Part shown: piece after piece, positions 32,227 through 42,500 of the stretch
Layout: every line of letters begins with the position of its first letter
Position numbering within the stretch: position 1 is the first letter of the stretch
Notes under the pieces: generated by a model
Told to the model about the DNA's origin: nothing
Seen by the model: the letters and a program-made list of their open reading frames with translations, nothing else
Database searches by the model: none
Program-made: the position numbers and the translations under genes
NCBI RefSeq assembly: GCF_001984175.1
Contig: NZ_MTQP01000052.1
Span: 92,767 to 156,766, forward strand
Length of the DNA stretch: 64,000 bases
Source: Saccharothrix sp. ALI-22-I
GTDB lineage: Bacteria > Actinomycetota > Actinomycetes > Mycobacteriales > Pseudonocardiaceae
Reading direction: 5' to 3'

Positions 32227-33606
32227 CACAGTGGCGGCCTTGCGGACGGCTTCGGCGACCGCCGGCGCGACCGAGGAGTCGAAGACGCTGGGGACGATGA
32301 ACGACGCGTTGAGGCGGTCGCCGTCGACCACGTCGGCGATCGCCATGGCGGCGGCGATCAGCATCGAGTCGGTGATGGTGCGGGCGTGCGCGTCGAGCAG
32401 GCCGCGGAACACGCCGGGGAACGCCAGCACGTTGTTGATCTGGTTCGGGAAGTCGCTGCGCCCGGTGGCCACGACGGCGGCGTGCTTCTGCGCCTCCATC
32501 GGGTCGATCTCGGGGTCCGGGTTGGCCAGCGCGAACACGATGGCGTCGCTGTTCATCGTGGCGACCTGGTCGGCGCCGAACAGGTTGGGCGCGGACACGC
32601 CGATGAAGACGTCCGCGCCGACCAGCGCGTCGTGCAGTCGGCCGCTGACGTTGTCCTTGTTGGTGGACGCCGCGATGGACTTAAGGTTGTCGTCCAACCC
32701 GGGCCGGTCGCGGTGCACGATGCCGTCGACGTCGACCGCGACGATGTCGCCCGGGTCCTGCTTGAGCAGCAGTCGGATGATCGCCGAACCGGCCGCGCCG
32801 ACACCGCAGACCACGAGCTTCGAGTCGGAGATCTTCTTGCCGACCACGCGCAACGCGTTGCGCAGCGCGGCCACCACCACGATCGCGGTGCCGTGCTGGT
32901 CGTCGTGGAAGACGGGGATGTCCAGCTTCTCCCGCAGCCGCGCCTCGATCTCGAAGCAGCGGGGCGCGGCGATGTCCTCCAGGTTGATGCCGCCGTAGAC
33001 CGGGGCGATCAGCTCGACCGCGCGGATGATCTCCTCGGTGTCCTGGGTGTCCAGGCACACCGGCCAGGCGTCGACGCCGGCGAACTTCTTGAACAGCGCG
33101 GCCTTGCCCTCCATCACCGGCAGCGCGGCGGCGGGGCCGATGTTGCCCAGGCCGAGCACCGCCGAGCCGTCGGTGACCACGGCGACGGTGTTGCGCTTGA
33201 TGGTGAGCCGGCGCGCGTCGTCCGGGTTCTCCGCGATGGCCATGCAGACGCGGGCGACGCCGGGCGTGTAGGCGCGGGAGAGGTCGTCGCGGTTGCGCAG
33301 CGGCACCTTGGACGAGATCTCGATCTTGCCGCCGAGGTGGACCAGGAACGTCCGGTCGGACACCTTGCGGACCACGATCCCGGGCAGCAGCTCCAGGGTG
33401 TCGGTGATGTCCTTGGCGTGGTTGGCCGACAGCGCGTTGCAGGTGAGGTCGATGATCACGCGATCGGTGTGCGACTCGACGACGTCGAACGCGGTGATCA
33501 CGCCACCGGCCCGCCCGACCGCGGAGGTCAGGTCGCCGGCGGCCGACGCCGATGGCGGGGCCTCCAGCCGGACGGTGATCGAGTAACCAGGGCCGGGGAC
33601 CGGCAT
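32224..33606 (-). CDS. NAD(P)-dependent malic enzyme with N-terminal ACT domain
   Basis: 460 residues: an ACT-like domain at about 5-80 ([38 protein letters not shown]), then malic enzyme catalytic part with [12 protein letters not shown] and [23 protein letters not shown], metal ligands in FHDDQHGTA, and the Rossmann motif [12 protein letters not shown]. Decarboxylates malate to pyruvate with NAD(P)H formation. ATG 33606 has GGGAGG just upstream; the longer frame to 33633 lacks one. The ACT domain suggests allosteric control by an amino acid. Confidence 0.93.
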   Translation of the reverse strand: MPVPGPGYSITVRLEAPPSASAAGDLTSAVGRAGGVITAFDVVESHTDRVIIDLTCNALSANHAKDITDTLELLPGIVVRKVSDRTFLVHLGGKIEISSKVPLRNRDDLSRAYTPGVARVCMAIAENPDDARRLTIKRNTVAVVTDGSAVLGLGNIGPAAALPVMEGKAALFKKFAGVDAWPVCLDTQDTEEIIRAVELIAPVYGGINLEDIAAPRCFEIEARLREKLDIPVFHDDQHGTAIVVVAALRNALRVVGKKISDSKLVVCGVGAAGSAIIRLLLKQDPGDIVAVDVDGIVHRDRPGLDDNLKSIAASTNKDNVSGRLHDALVGADVFIGVSAPNLFGADQVATMNSDAIVFALANPDPEIDPMEAQKHAAVVATGRSDFPNQINNVLAFPGVFRGLLDAHARTITDSMLIAAAMAIADVVDGDRLNASFIVPSVFDSSVAPAVAEAVRKAATV

Positions 33607-33668
33607 CGAACCTCCCAGAACGGCACAGCTCAAGCAGGAGTCGAGACTAGACCGCGCGGGAATACGGA

Positions 33669-33696
33669 ACGCGCGCGGCTCGACGGCCGCGCGCGT
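33669..33696. terminator. Perfect GC hairpin terminator
   Basis: ACGCGCGCGGC (33669-33679) pairs exactly with GCCGCGCGCGT (33686-33696), loop TCGACG, seven bases after the stop of the small minus-strand gene at 33703. Confidence 0.8.
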
Positions 33697-33702
33697 CCTG
33701 GA

Positions 33703-33888
33703 CTAGCGGTTGATCTCGGTCACGGGGTGGTGGTAGCCCAGCTCCTCGACGGGGAGCGGGAAGGTGACCTTGCCGAACGGGGACAGAGCGCCCTGCACGT
33801 CGCTGGCCAGCTCGGACACCGCGTACTTACCGTCGGCCGGCGGCTCCGGCCAGTGCGGGTCGATGCGCTCGGGGCGGGCCTTGGCCAC
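33703..33888 (-). CDS. Small conserved-looking protein
   Basis: 61 residues, soluble, Pro-rich: VAKARPERIDPHWPEPPADGKYAVSELASDVQ, ending YHHPVTEINR. GTG 33888 is preceded by AGGAGG at good distance, which makes expression likely; the open frame to 33921 has no site. Family not recognised; its place and strand match the small gene Rv0863 in the mycobacterial order (recollection). Followed by a strong terminator. Confidence 0.65.
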   Translation of the reverse strand: MAKARPERIDPHWPEPPADGKYAVSELASDVQGALSPFGKVTFPLPVEELGYHHPVTEINR

Positions 33889-34010
33889 GGTTCCTCCTCG
33901 TTGGTTCCTGCGTCGGGACAAGTGTGCCTCATCTGCACCGGTGGCGATCGGGGGTGCTCGGCGCGGAAACGGAGAGCCACGTCACCGACGTGATCCTTAT
34001 CGTTGTGGCG

Positions 34011-34601
34011 GTGAGCACTCAGGCGGCGCTGATCAACGTGGTGGACATCGAGGCAACGTGCTGGGAGGGCGATCCGCCGCCCGGTCAGGTGAGCGAGATC
34101 GTCGAGATCGGCCTGACGACGGTAGACCTGGCGGCGGGCGAGCGGACCGGCCGCCACCGCATCCTCGTCCGGCCGCAGCGGTCCACGGTCAGCCCGTTCT
34201 GCACGCAACTGACCGGCCTGACGCAGGCGGAAGTCGACACGGGCGTGGACTTCGCCGAGGCGTGCAGATTGTTGGCGGTCGAGCACGAGGCCGGCGTGCG
34301 CCCGTGGGCGAGCTGGGGCGACTACGACCGCAAGCAGTTCACGCGCCAGTGCCAGGCGACCGGGGTGCGGTACCCGTTCGGCCAGCGGCACTGGAACGCC
34401 AAGCTGGTGTTCACCCAGGCGCACGGGCTCCGCAAACGGCCGGGAATGGCGCAGGCCCTGGAGATCGCCGCCCTGCCGTTGGAAGGCAGGCACCACCGCG
34501 GCGAGGACGACGCCTGGAACATCGCCGCCCTGATCCTCCACCTGACCGCCCGCAACGCCTGGCCGACCGACCCCACCACCCCGCCCGACGCCTACGCGTG
34601 A
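34011..34601 (+). CDS. 3'-5' exonuclease, DEDDh (ERI-1/KapD-like)
   Basis: 196 residues. ExoI NVVDIEATCWEG carries the DxE pair, SEIVEIGLTTVD follows, ExoII is GDYDRKQF and ExoIII HHRGEDDAWNIAAL with the catalytic His/Asp. This is the Eri-1-like exonuclease domain acting on RNA or DNA 3' ends. GTG 34011 is preceded by TATCGT (33998-34003) with seven bases between, suggesting a leaderless mRNA. Divergent from the small gene at 33703. Confidence 0.88.
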   Translation: MSTQAALINVVDIEATCWEGDPPPGQVSEIVEIGLTTVDLAAGERTGRHRILVRPQRSTVSPFCTQLTGLTQAEVDTGVDFAEACRLLAVEHEAGVRPWASWGDYDRKQFTRQCQATGVRYPFGQRHWNAKLVFTQAHGLRKRPGMAQALEIAALPLEGRHHRGEDDAWNIAALILHLTARNAWPTDPTTPPDAYA

Positions 34602-34953
34602 GGCCCTGAGCGCCCGATCGCCCTGGCTGCGCAAGGGTCCCCGCCCAGGGGAACCCCTGATCTTGATCCTGCCAGAGGGGACCGACAGTTTCCGGTGGTC
34701 AGGCCGCGCCTGTGGACAACTCTCCCGCCGCGGAACGCCGGTCAGGAAGCGGCAGGTCCCCGGAACGAGCGGCGGTAGGCATCAGGGGGCCGTGACCGGG
34801 TTCGACGCGCAGCCGTCGGCGGAGGTTCGTGGGGATGCACAGGCCCGAACGCTCGGCAAGGGCTCACGGCAGGGCTTGCAGCCGGCGTTCGCAGGGGCAG
34901 GTTTCAGGGGCTGGTCAGCTCCGACCCGGTGGTCGACATATACCGTGGTGGGG
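34602..34953 (+). other. 352-bp upstream region of the XPB-partner gene
   Basis: No gene with ribosome site. The reading frame of the next gene is open back to 34663, but amino acid composition (Arg/Ser/Pro-rich) and lack of a start site argue against coding. An AT-rich CATATACC at 34936-34943 about ten bases upstream of ATG 34954 is a possible -10. Confidence 0.4.
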
Positions 34954-37200
34954 ATGTCCGGCACCACCCTCGCCGAGTGGCTGCGGGCGCAGGACGACAC
35001 CGCGCTCGTGGCTCTGCTGCGCGCTCGGCCGGATCTTGCGACGCCCCCACCGGCGGACACGACGGTGCTCGCCACCCGTATCGGGTCGCGGGCGTCTGTG
35101 GCGCGGGCGTGTGAAGACCTCGACACGTTGACGCTGACGGCTCTCGAAGCGCTGCTCGTGCTGGACGCCGACCTGACCCCGGTCACCAAGGCGGCCGTGC
35201 AGGAGCTGTTCGGCAAGACCGACATCGGGCCGGTCCTCGACACGCTTCGCTCGCGCGCGCTGCTGTGGGGCGACGACGACGCGATCTCCACCCCGCCCGC
35301 CAGTCGGGACGCGGTCAACCCGTTCCCCTGCGGCCTGGGCCGCTCGGTGCCGCGCCTTGCCGACGCCGATCTGACCGCACTGGAGCCGGACGAACTGCGC
35401 GTCCTGCAGACCCTCGCCGCCGGACCGCCGGTCGGGCAGACCAAGGACGCCGCGCACGTCGTCTCCTTCGCCAACGCCAAGACGCCGATCCAGAAGCTGC
35501 TCGCCCGTGGCCTGCTGGTCCGCCGTGACGCGCTGACCGTCGAACTGCCCCGCGAGATCGGCCTCAAAGTCCGGGGTGATCGGCCCCTCGGTTCCATCCA
35601 GACCACCGAACCGCCGCTCACCACGTTCCGCCGCGACCTGTCGGACGTCGACCACACCGGTGGCGGTGAGGCGTTGGAGCTGTCCCGGCACGTGGAGACG
35701 CTGCTCAAGAGCTGGTCGGAGGATCCGCCGGCGGTGCTGCGGTCGGGTGGCGTCGGTGTCCGGGAGCTGCGCAAGCTCGCCAAGGACCTCGACGTGGACG
35801 AACGCCGGGCCGCGCTGCTGGTCGAGCTGGTGGTGAACGCGGGCCTGGTCGCCGACACCGAGGGCGTCGAGCCCGAGTGGGTGCCGACCACGCAGACCGA
35901 CACCTGGATGGTGGCCGCGCCCGAACACCGGTGGGCGACGCTGGCCCAGGCGTGGCTCGACCTGCCCCGCCTGCCCGGCCTGATCGGGCAACGCGACGAC
36001 CGCGACCGCCTGCTCAACCCCCTCGCCCCGGAGCTGAACCGGCCGGGCGCGCCCAGGGACCGCAAGCGCATCCTCGAAGCCCTGGCCGCGCTGGCGCCGG
36101 GCACCGCCGTGACCGACCCGGACGAGCTGGCCGCCGTGCTGGCCTGGCGGGCGCCCAGGCGCGGCGGACGGCTGCGCGACGAGCTGGTGCGCTGGACCGT
36201 GGACGAGGGCACGCAGGTCGGTGTCCTGGCGCACAACGCGATCACCGCCCAGGGCCGCACGCTGCTCACCGAGGGCCCGGCCGCCGCCGCGAAACGGCTC
36301 GGCGACGCGCTGCCGGCCCCGGTCGACCACGTGCTGGTGCAGGCCGACCTGACGGTCGTCGCGCCCGGCCGGCTGGATCCGGAGCTGGCCGACGAGATCG
36401 CGCTGGTGGCGGACGTGGAGTCGGCGGGCAGCGCCACCGTCTACCGGGTGCGCGAGGGCTCGGTGCGGCGCGCGTTCGACGCCGGCAAGAGCGCCGCCGA
36501 CCTGCACGAGCTGTTCCGGGCCCGGTCGCGCACGCCGGTGCCGCAGTCGCTGACGTACCTGATCGACGACGCGGCCCGCAAGCACGGCCGGCTGCGGGGT
36601 GGCGCCGCCGGGTCGTTCCTGCGCTGTGACGACCCGGTGCTGATCACCGAGGTGCTGTCGCACGCGGCGGCGGAGCGGCTGGCGTTGCGCAAGATCGCGC
36701 CGACCGTGGTGGTGAGCCCGTTGCCGCTGGCCGAGGTGCTGGACGGGTTGCGCGCGGCCGGGTTCGCGCCTGCCGCCGAGGGCCCGGACGGGCATGTGCT
36801 GGACCTGCGGGCCAGTGGCCGCCGGATCGCCGGGAAGGGCCGCCGCCGGCCGGTCCAGCCGACCACGCCGTCCGACGAGCAGTTGGGCGAGCTGGTGCGC
36901 CTGGTGCGGGCGGGCGACCGGGCGGCGACGACCACGGGCGGTGCGCGGGTCTCGGTTCCGGGTCACCTGGGCGCGGGCCCGTCGGCCACGCTCGCCCTGC
37001 TGCAACGGGCGGCCAGGGACGGCCGCAGTGTCCTGGTCGACTTCGTGGACAGCCACGGCACCGCCGCCCGCCGCGTCATCACTCCGCACGTCGTGGGCGG
37101 TGGCGTGCTGGAAGGCGTGGACGTCAGCTACGGCGAGGTGCGCCGCTTCCCGCTGCACCGCATCACCTCCGCGGCCCTCGTCGAGGACGACCGCGCGTAA
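34954..37200 (+). CDS. Helicase-associated (XPB-partner) large protein
   Basis: 748 residues, soluble. Matches in length and character the actinobacterial Rv0862c family (helicase XPB/Ssl2 N-terminal-domain-containing): MSGTTLAEWLRAQDDTALVALLRARPDL at the start, winged-helix-like segments (ALLVELVVNAGLVADTEG), HVLVQADLTVVAPGRLDPELADEIALVADVESAGSATVYRV and a C-terminal WYL-like part (VLVDFVDSHGTAARRVITPHVVGGGVLEG). No helicase motifs of its own. In mycobacteria it adjoins the XPB gene; here 9.8 kb lies between. ATG 34954 with GGTGGGG upstream. Role in DNA repair or transcription inferred from the partner. Confidence 0.82.
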   Translation: MSGTTLAEWLRAQDDTALVALLRARPDLATPPPADTTVLATRIGSRASVARACEDLDTLTLTALEALLVLDADLTPVTKAAVQELFGKTDIGPVLDTLRSRALLWGDDDAISTPPASRDAVNPFPCGLGRSVPRLADADLTALEPDELRVLQTLAAGPPVGQTKDAAHVVSFANAKTPIQKLLARGLLVRRDALTVELPREIGLKVRGDRPLGSIQTTEPPLTTFRRDLSDVDHTGGGEALELSRHVETLLKSWSEDPPAVLRSGGVGVRELRKLAKDLDVDERRAALLVELVVNAGLVADTEGVEPEWVPTTQTDTWMVAAPEHRWATLAQAWLDLPRLPGLIGQRDDRDRLLNPLAPELNRPGAPRDRKRILEALAALAPGTAVTDPDELAAVLAWRAPRRGGRLRDELVRWTVDEGTQVGVLAHNAITAQGRTLLTEGPAAAAKRLGDALPAPVDHVLVQADLTVVAPGRLDPELADEIALVADVESAGSATVYRVREGSVRRAFDAGKSAADLHELFRARSRTPVPQSLTYLIDDAARKHGRLRGGAAGSFLRCDDPVLITEVLSHAAAERLALRKIAPTVVVSPLPLAEVLDGLRAAGFAPAAEGPDGHVLDLRASGRRIAGKGRRRPVQPTTPSDEQLGELVRLVRAGDRAATTTGGARVSVPGHLGAGPSATLALLQRAARDGRSVLVDFVDSHGTAARRVITPHVVGGGVLEGVDVSYGEVRRFPLHRITSAALVEDDRA

Positions 37201-37302
37201 TCCCCCGTCGGGGATCGCCGTCCACCCGTTGGTGACGACCTGGCGTCTTAGCGTCGATCGGTGGCGTCATTCCGACGCCTCCCACGACGAAGGAGGACCC
37301 AC

Positions 37303-37644
37303 ATGACGATCATCCGCAAGGAAGCACTGATCGGTGTCGGCGCGGTGATGGCGGCGATGCTGGGTATGGGCAGCGCGCAGGCCGCCCCGGCCTCAGTCGA
37401 TGACACCAACGCGACCGTTGCGCAGCAGCAGAAGCGCGGTGGCTGGGATGACGACAACCACTGGGGCCACCACTGGGACTGGGGCCACCACTGGGACTGG
37501 GGCCACCACTGGAACTGCCACCACCATTGGGGCCACGACTGGGATCGCCGTGGCGGCTGGGACGACGATCACCACCACCACTGTGACCACCACCACGGCG
37601 ACAACTGGCGGATCTGGAATTCCGCCGTCGTCATCGTGGACTGA
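37303..37644 (+). CDS. Secreted His/Trp/Asp-rich repeat protein
   Basis: 113 residues. Signal peptide MTIIRKEALIGVGAVMAAMLGMGSAQA, then a mature part of about 85 residues dominated by WGHHWD repeats, HHHWGHDWDRRGGWDDD, HHHHCDHHH and a C-terminal WRIWNSAVVIVD. About 20 His and 10 Trp. The composition suggests divalent metal or haem binding outside the cell; no family recognised. Strong AAGGAGGA before ATG 37303. Alone on the plus strand, followed by a terminator shared with the convergent conservon. Confidence 0.8.
   Translation: MTIIRKEALIGVGAVMAAMLGMGSAQAAPASVDDTNATVAQQQKRGGWDDDNHWGHHWDWGHHWDWGHHWNCHHHWGHDWDRRGGWDDDHHHHCDHHHGDNWRIWNSAVVIVD
37462..37515 (+). repeat. 18-bp in-frame tandem repeat
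   Basis: TGGGGCCACCACTGGGAC three times in a row (37462-37479, 37480-37497, 37498-37515; the last with one change), encoding WGHHWD-WGHHWD-WGHHWN of the secreted His-rich protein. Near-identity of the DNA indicates recent expansion. Confidence 0.95.
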
Positions 37645-37683
37645 CCGCTGAACGGCCGGGTGAACCCCACCGGGTCCGGGCAC

Positions 37684-37723
37684 GCCGAAGGGCGGCCTCC
37701 CCACCGGGAGACCGCCCTTCGGC
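37684..37723. terminator. Bidirectional terminator
   Basis: GCCGAAGGGCGG (37684-37695) pairs with CCGCCCTTCGGC (37712-37723), with an inner CTCCC/GGGAG stem. Lies between the His-rich gene and the convergent cvnD stop. Confidence 0.88.
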
Positions 37724-37764
37724 CCGTAAAAGTCAGCTCACGCGCTGATCGACCCGCGAGCCGA

Positions 37765-38373
37765 TCAGCCCGCGCGGACCGACATCCATTGGCGCATGGC
37801 GTGCTCGACCAGCGTGATCAACGTCTGCTTGGTCGACTGCCGGTTGCGCGCGTCGCAAGTCACTATCGGGACCGACTGGTCGATCGTGAGCGCTTCGCGG
37901 ACGTCCTCGATGCGGTGGTGCAGCAGGCCGTCGAAGCAGTTGACACCCACGACGTACGGCAGCTGCCGGTCGTCGAAGAAGTCGATCGACGCGAACGCGT
38001 CGGCCAATCGGCGGGTGTCCACCAGCACGATCGCGCCGATGGCGCCCCGTACCAAGTCGTCCCACATGAACCAGAACCTGTGCTGACCCGGTGTACCGAA
38101 CAGGTACAGGATCAGGTCCTGGTCCAGCGACACCCGGCCGAAGTCCATGGCCACCGTGGTCGTGACCTTGTTCGGCGTGGCCGAGAGGTCGTCGACCCCG
38201 GCACTGGCCTCGGTCATCACCGCTTCGGTGGTCAGCGGAACGATCTCCGACACGGAACCGACGAACGTAGTCTTGCCCACGCCGAAGCCACCGGCCACCA
38301 CGATCTTCGCGGAGGTCGTCGGCTTCTTGGCGCCTTCGGCGGCCGCGTTGGGGCTAGAGCCTGCGAAGCCCAC
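37765..38373 (-). CDS. cvnD: Conservon GTPase-like protein CvnD
   Basis: 202 residues, Ras-like ATP/GTP-binding fold: P-loop VVAGGFGVGKTT near 28, VAMDFGRV, DxxG-type LFGTPGQHRF and a C-terminal guanine-specificity region. In conservons this small G protein works at the membrane with CvnA-C in a relay that resembles eukaryotic GPCR-G protein modules and controls differentiation and secondary metabolism. GTG 38373 overlaps the cvnC 3' end by 20 bases, typical of cvn operons. Last gene of the operon. Confidence 0.92.
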   Translation of the reverse strand: MGFAGSSPNAAAEGAKKPTTSAKIVVAGGFGVGKTTFVGSVSEIVPLTTEAVMTEASAGVDDLSATPNKVTTTVAMDFGRVSLDQDLILYLFGTPGQHRFWFMWDDLVRGAIGAIVLVDTRRLADAFASIDFFDDRQLPYVVGVNCFDGLLHHRIEDVREALTIDQSVPIVTCDARNRQSTKQTLITLVEHAMRQWMSVRAG

Positions 38374-39112
38374 TGAGCACCCTCTCAAGGAATTCAATGG
38401 ACGGCCGGTCCCCCACGACCAAGCCACCCTGGTGAATCAAAACCAAACCCATACTCGCCATATCGCCGATCAACACCCGCACCACACCCAGCGGGAGCCG
38501 GAGGTGAGCGGCGACTTCGGCCACCGACCTGGTGTCGGTGCACAACCCGCAGATCGAACGGTGCTCCGGGAGCACCGCCGCGTCGCGTTCGAGACCGCGT
38601 TCGCTGGTGGACACCAGCGCCTCGATCGCGAGGTCGTAATCGGGCCGGGTGCGGCCACCGGTCCGGGTGTACGGGCGGACCAGCGAACCGGATTCCGCCG
38701 CCGGGTTCTCCTCGCGCCGCACGACCGGCTGCGGACCGGTCGTGTAGGGCACCTGTTCCGGCACGCTTTCGGGCAGGTTGTGGGCACCGAACAGATCGGC
38801 CCCGGGTCCACCGAACAGCCCGCTGCCGTACCCGTCGATGTCGAACCGGTTGGGAACGTCGTCGTAGTCGTACGACGAGTCGTCAACCTCACGCTGAGAC
38901 ATATCGTCTTGCCCCTGCCCTGTGCCTTCGACTCGTGGTGCCGGCGACCGCTCCGCCCGGCGGCCCGACCACGAGTTGGGTGCGTCCTCGGCTTCCTCGT
39001 CCTGCGCGGGGTCGGCATCCGGCTCATCGAATTGGAAGCCACCGACCGCCCACTCCTGGTAGTTGAAGTTTCTACCGAAGCGTCGGCCGCCGGCGCCAGA
39101 TCGTTCAGCCAT
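38354..39112 (-). CDS. cvnC: Conservon DUF742 protein CvnC, with long N-terminal extension
   Basis: 252 residues. The C-terminal about 120 (SLVRPYTRTGGRTRPDYDLAIEALVSTS, CGLCTDTRSVAEVAAHLRLPLGVVRVLIGDM, GLVLIHQGG) form the DUF742 winged-helix domain. The N-terminal about 130 residues are acidic, Asp/Gly/Pro-rich and probably disordered; common CvnC proteins are about 120-140 residues, so the extension is unusual. Part of cvnABCD, 30 bases after cvnB. Confidence 0.9.
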   Translation of the reverse strand: MAERSGAGGRRFGRNFNYQEWAVGGFQFDEPDADPAQDEEAEDAPNSWSGRRAERSPAPRVEGTGQGQDDMSQREVDDSSYDYDDVPNRFDIDGYGSGLFGGPGADLFGAHNLPESVPEQVPYTTGPQPVVRREENPAAESGSLVRPYTRTGGRTRPDYDLAIEALVSTSERGLERDAAVLPEHRSICGLCTDTRSVAEVAAHLRLPLGVVRVLIGDMASMGLVLIHQGGLVVGDRPSIEFLERVLSGLRRL

Positions 39113-39142
39113 TTACCTTCACCCCCACGATCTCATGAGGAT

Positions 39143-39562
39143 CTACCGCCGAACCACGCCCTGGAGCTGCGCGCGCAGCTCCGGGGTGAGCTGCTGGCCC
39201 ACACGCTCGACCAGGAGCGTCATCTCGTACGCGACCAGGCCGATATCGCAGTTCGGGGCCGCGAGCACGGCGAGGCACGACCCGTCGCTGATCGACATCA
39301 GGAACAGGTAGCCCCGCTCCATCTCGACCACGGTCTGGTTGACCGTGCCCGCCTCGAAGCACCGTGCCGCGCCCGCCGTGAGGCTGACGAGCCCGGATGC
39401 CACGGCGGACAGCTGTTCGGCGCGGTCGCGGGGCAGGCCCTGTGAGCCGGCGAGCAGTAGCCCGTCCGCCGACACGACCACGGAATGTGCCACACCGGGA
39501 ACCCGGCGCACGAAGTCGGTGATAAGCCAACCAAAGCTGCCTGGCTGAGCTGCGGTCGTCAC
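39143..39562 (-). CDS. cvnB: Conservon roadblock/LC7 protein CvnB
   Basis: 139 residues of the roadblock/LC7 fold: [76 protein letters not shown]. Roadblock proteins bind Ras-like GTPases, here CvnD. GTG 39562 overlaps the cvnA stop (GTGA), so translation is coupled. Confidence 0.94.
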   Translation of the reverse strand: MTTAAQPGSFGWLITDFVRRVPGVAHSVVVSADGLLLAGSQGLPRDRAEQLSAVASGLVSLTAGAARCFEAGTVNQTVVEMERGYLFLMSISDGSCLAVLAAPNCDIGLVAYEMTLLVERVGQQLTPELRAQLQGVVRR

Positions 39563-42500
39563 TCCTGCTCCTCGTCTTGCCGGCTCGACATGTCACCAGC
39601 GTAAGCGTCGATCATCGCGTGCCGCCCTCGATGGACGCCCTGCTGAAGACTCGACATGCGTCCACGGATCGCGTCAGCCGATCGTGGTGGCAGCGGGGGC
39701 CGCTGCGGTTGCCGCTCCGAGGCCTGCGGCTTCGGTGCGGCGGATCCCGGCACAAGCTGAGCCTTGGGCGTCCGTTTGGGCAACCCTGCCTGTGTCGTGG
39801 TCTCGGGTGCCTTGCTGAGCAAGGCCTGTGCTGCCTGCCACCCCTGGTCGGCGGGAGACTCCCACACCGACTCGGCGGACGGCACGGCCGGCTCGGGTTC
39901 GGCGACCGGTTCGGGCTCGGTCACGCGGGGCACCTCCGCGGCGCGCTTGGGCAGGTTGCTGGGGAAACCGGGCTGCCGCTTGGGCAGCCCGCCCTCGGTC
40001 AGACTAGGCGGGACCTCGGCCCGCTGGGGCAGGCCACCCTCCGTCTCACGCTTGGGCAGGGCGTTCTCGCCCGCGTCGAGCGTGCCGCGCTGCGGCAACG
40101 CGTCGTCGGACGTGGTGGGCGCGACCGGCGGCACGGGCCGCGGCCTGCGGGTCGGCAGGATCGGCTCCTCCCGCACGACCGGCTCCGGTTCGGGCACCGG
40201 CGGCACCGCCTGGGCCGTCGCCGCCGACGTCTCGCTGCCCACGGCCTGGAACCACTGCGACAGGACCGCCTCGTAGATCGGCAGCCGCTCGGTCGGCGCG
40301 TCCAGCTCGTGGTCGGGCGGCCTGGCCGAGACGGGCGGGGTCGAGCCGTTGCGGCGCGCGGGCTCGGGTTCGGGCTCCGGGTCGATCAGGAAGCCGTTGT
40401 CCAGCGCCGGGGCGAACTGGGTCGTCTCGAAGCCGTGCCCGTAGTCCTCGTCCGGCTCGGCGCGGTCCTCGTAGGCGGTGAACAGGGTCGGCTCGCCGAA
40501 CGAGCCCTTGGGCTCGCGTTCGACGTCACGCTCGTCGCCCGCCGTCATCCACGACTGCGACATCTCGCCCGACGTCTCCGCGGGCGTCTCGCCGAACGTC
40601 GACGTCTCGCCGAAGGACGGCACGCGCGCCGGGTCGTGGTCGCCCTGGCCCTGCACGAAGCTCACCGGGAACACCGGCTCGTCCTCGCCGCGGGGCATGC
40701 TCGGGAAGCCCGACTCGTCGTCCAGGCGGGACAGGGTGCCGGTGCCGAACGCGCCGGCGATACCGGACGCGCGCTGCGCCGTGTTGCCGAACGCCGAGTC
40801 GCCGAAGCCCTGGTCGCCGAAGCCTTGATCACCGAACGCCGGGAGCTGCTCGCCGCCCATCGGGGAACCGGTCGCGCCGGGCGACGCGACCAGCGTCTCG
40901 GGCACGACCACGAGCGCGGTGGTGCCGCCCTCGATGTCCTCGTTGGCGCGCAGCCGGACCTTGATGTCGTGCCGCTTGGCCAGCCGCGCGACCACGTACA
41001 GGCCCATCCGGCGGGACACCGCGACGTCCACGTCCGGCGGGTCGGCCAGCCGCTGGTTGGCGTCGTTGATCTCCGGCTCGCCCATGCCGACGCCGCGGTC
41101 CTGGATCTCGATCGCCAGCTCGCCCTTGCGGGTGCGGGCGGTGCGCACGGTGACCTTCGTCACCGGGTCGGAGAACGCGGTGGCGTTGTCCAGCAGCTCC
41201 GCGATCAGGTGCACGAGGTCGTTGACCGCGCGGCCCTGGACGGTGAGCTCCGGGGTCTGGCCGACCTGCACGCGGGCGTACTGCTCGACCTCGGACACCG
41301 CGGCGCCCAGCACCTCGGCCGCCGGGACCGGGCGGGTCAGCCGCCTGGACAGGTCCGTGCCGGACAGCACCAGCAGGTTCTCGCTGTTGCGCCGCATGCG
41401 GGTGGCGAGGTGGTCCAGCTCGAACAGGCTGGCCAGCTGGTCGGGGTCCTGCTCGTCCTGCTCCAGCCGGTCGATCAGGTTCAGCTGGCGCTCGACCAGG
41501 GCCTGCGAGCGGCGGGACAGGTTGACGAACATCGAGTTGACGTTGTCGCGCAGCAGGGCCTGCTCGGCCGCCAGCCGCACCGCCTCGCCGTGCACCGCGT
41601 CGAACGCCCGCGCCACCTGGCCGACCTCTTCGCGGGTGGTGATCGGCACCGGCGCGATGGCCGTCTTCGCCGCCTCGTGCGGGTTCGGGTCCGCCAGGAT
41701 CCGGCCGACCGCCTCCGGCAGGCCGCGGTCGGCCACCTCCAGCGCGGTGCGGCGCAGGACGCGCAGCGGGTTGAGGATCGAGCGCGACACGAACAGCGCC
41801 ATGACGATGGCCAGCAGCAACGCGCCCAGCACGATGCCACCGTCGCGGAACGCCGCGGCCCGCGCCGCACCGGTCAGCTCGTCGGTCCGGGTCTGCAACT
41901 GCTCCAGCAGCAGGTTCTCCACGTCCCGGGTGAGGTTCACCGTCAGCGTGGCGGCGATGTCCCACCTCTCCGCGCGCAACGACGTGAGGGGCTGCCCGGC
42001 CGCGGCCAGGTTCAGCGCCGTCTCCTGCATGTCGTTCGCGGTGTCGACGATCAGACCCGTGACGGTGTCGTCGTAGATCTTGGCCTGGTCGGCGGTCGCG
42101 TTCTTGCGGAAGTCGTTGATGGCCGCGTTCAGCTCGGCGTTCGCGGCCAGCAGCTGCCGTTCCTGGCCGGAGCCGAAGGAGCCGGTCTGGAAGACGTCGA
42201 GCATGATGCCGCGCTTGCGCGACTCCTGCTCCTTGATGCGGGCGATCGCGTTGGTGGCCAGGTGCAGCCGCACCAGCTCGGGCTGGTTGATGCCCGCGAT
42301 GGCCTGGTCACCGAGGTCCAGGAGGCCTTCCACGGACTCGGAGTAGGTGCGCATCACGGCGTCGGACGGGTACTGCGTGTCGCGGACGGCGGTGCGCAGG
42401 CTGTTGAGCCGGTCGAGCTGGTCGCGGGCCCGGCTGAACCGGGTCACCACCTCGTCGTCCAGGTCGCCGCTGAGCTCGGTGATCTTGTTGGTGAGCGCCT

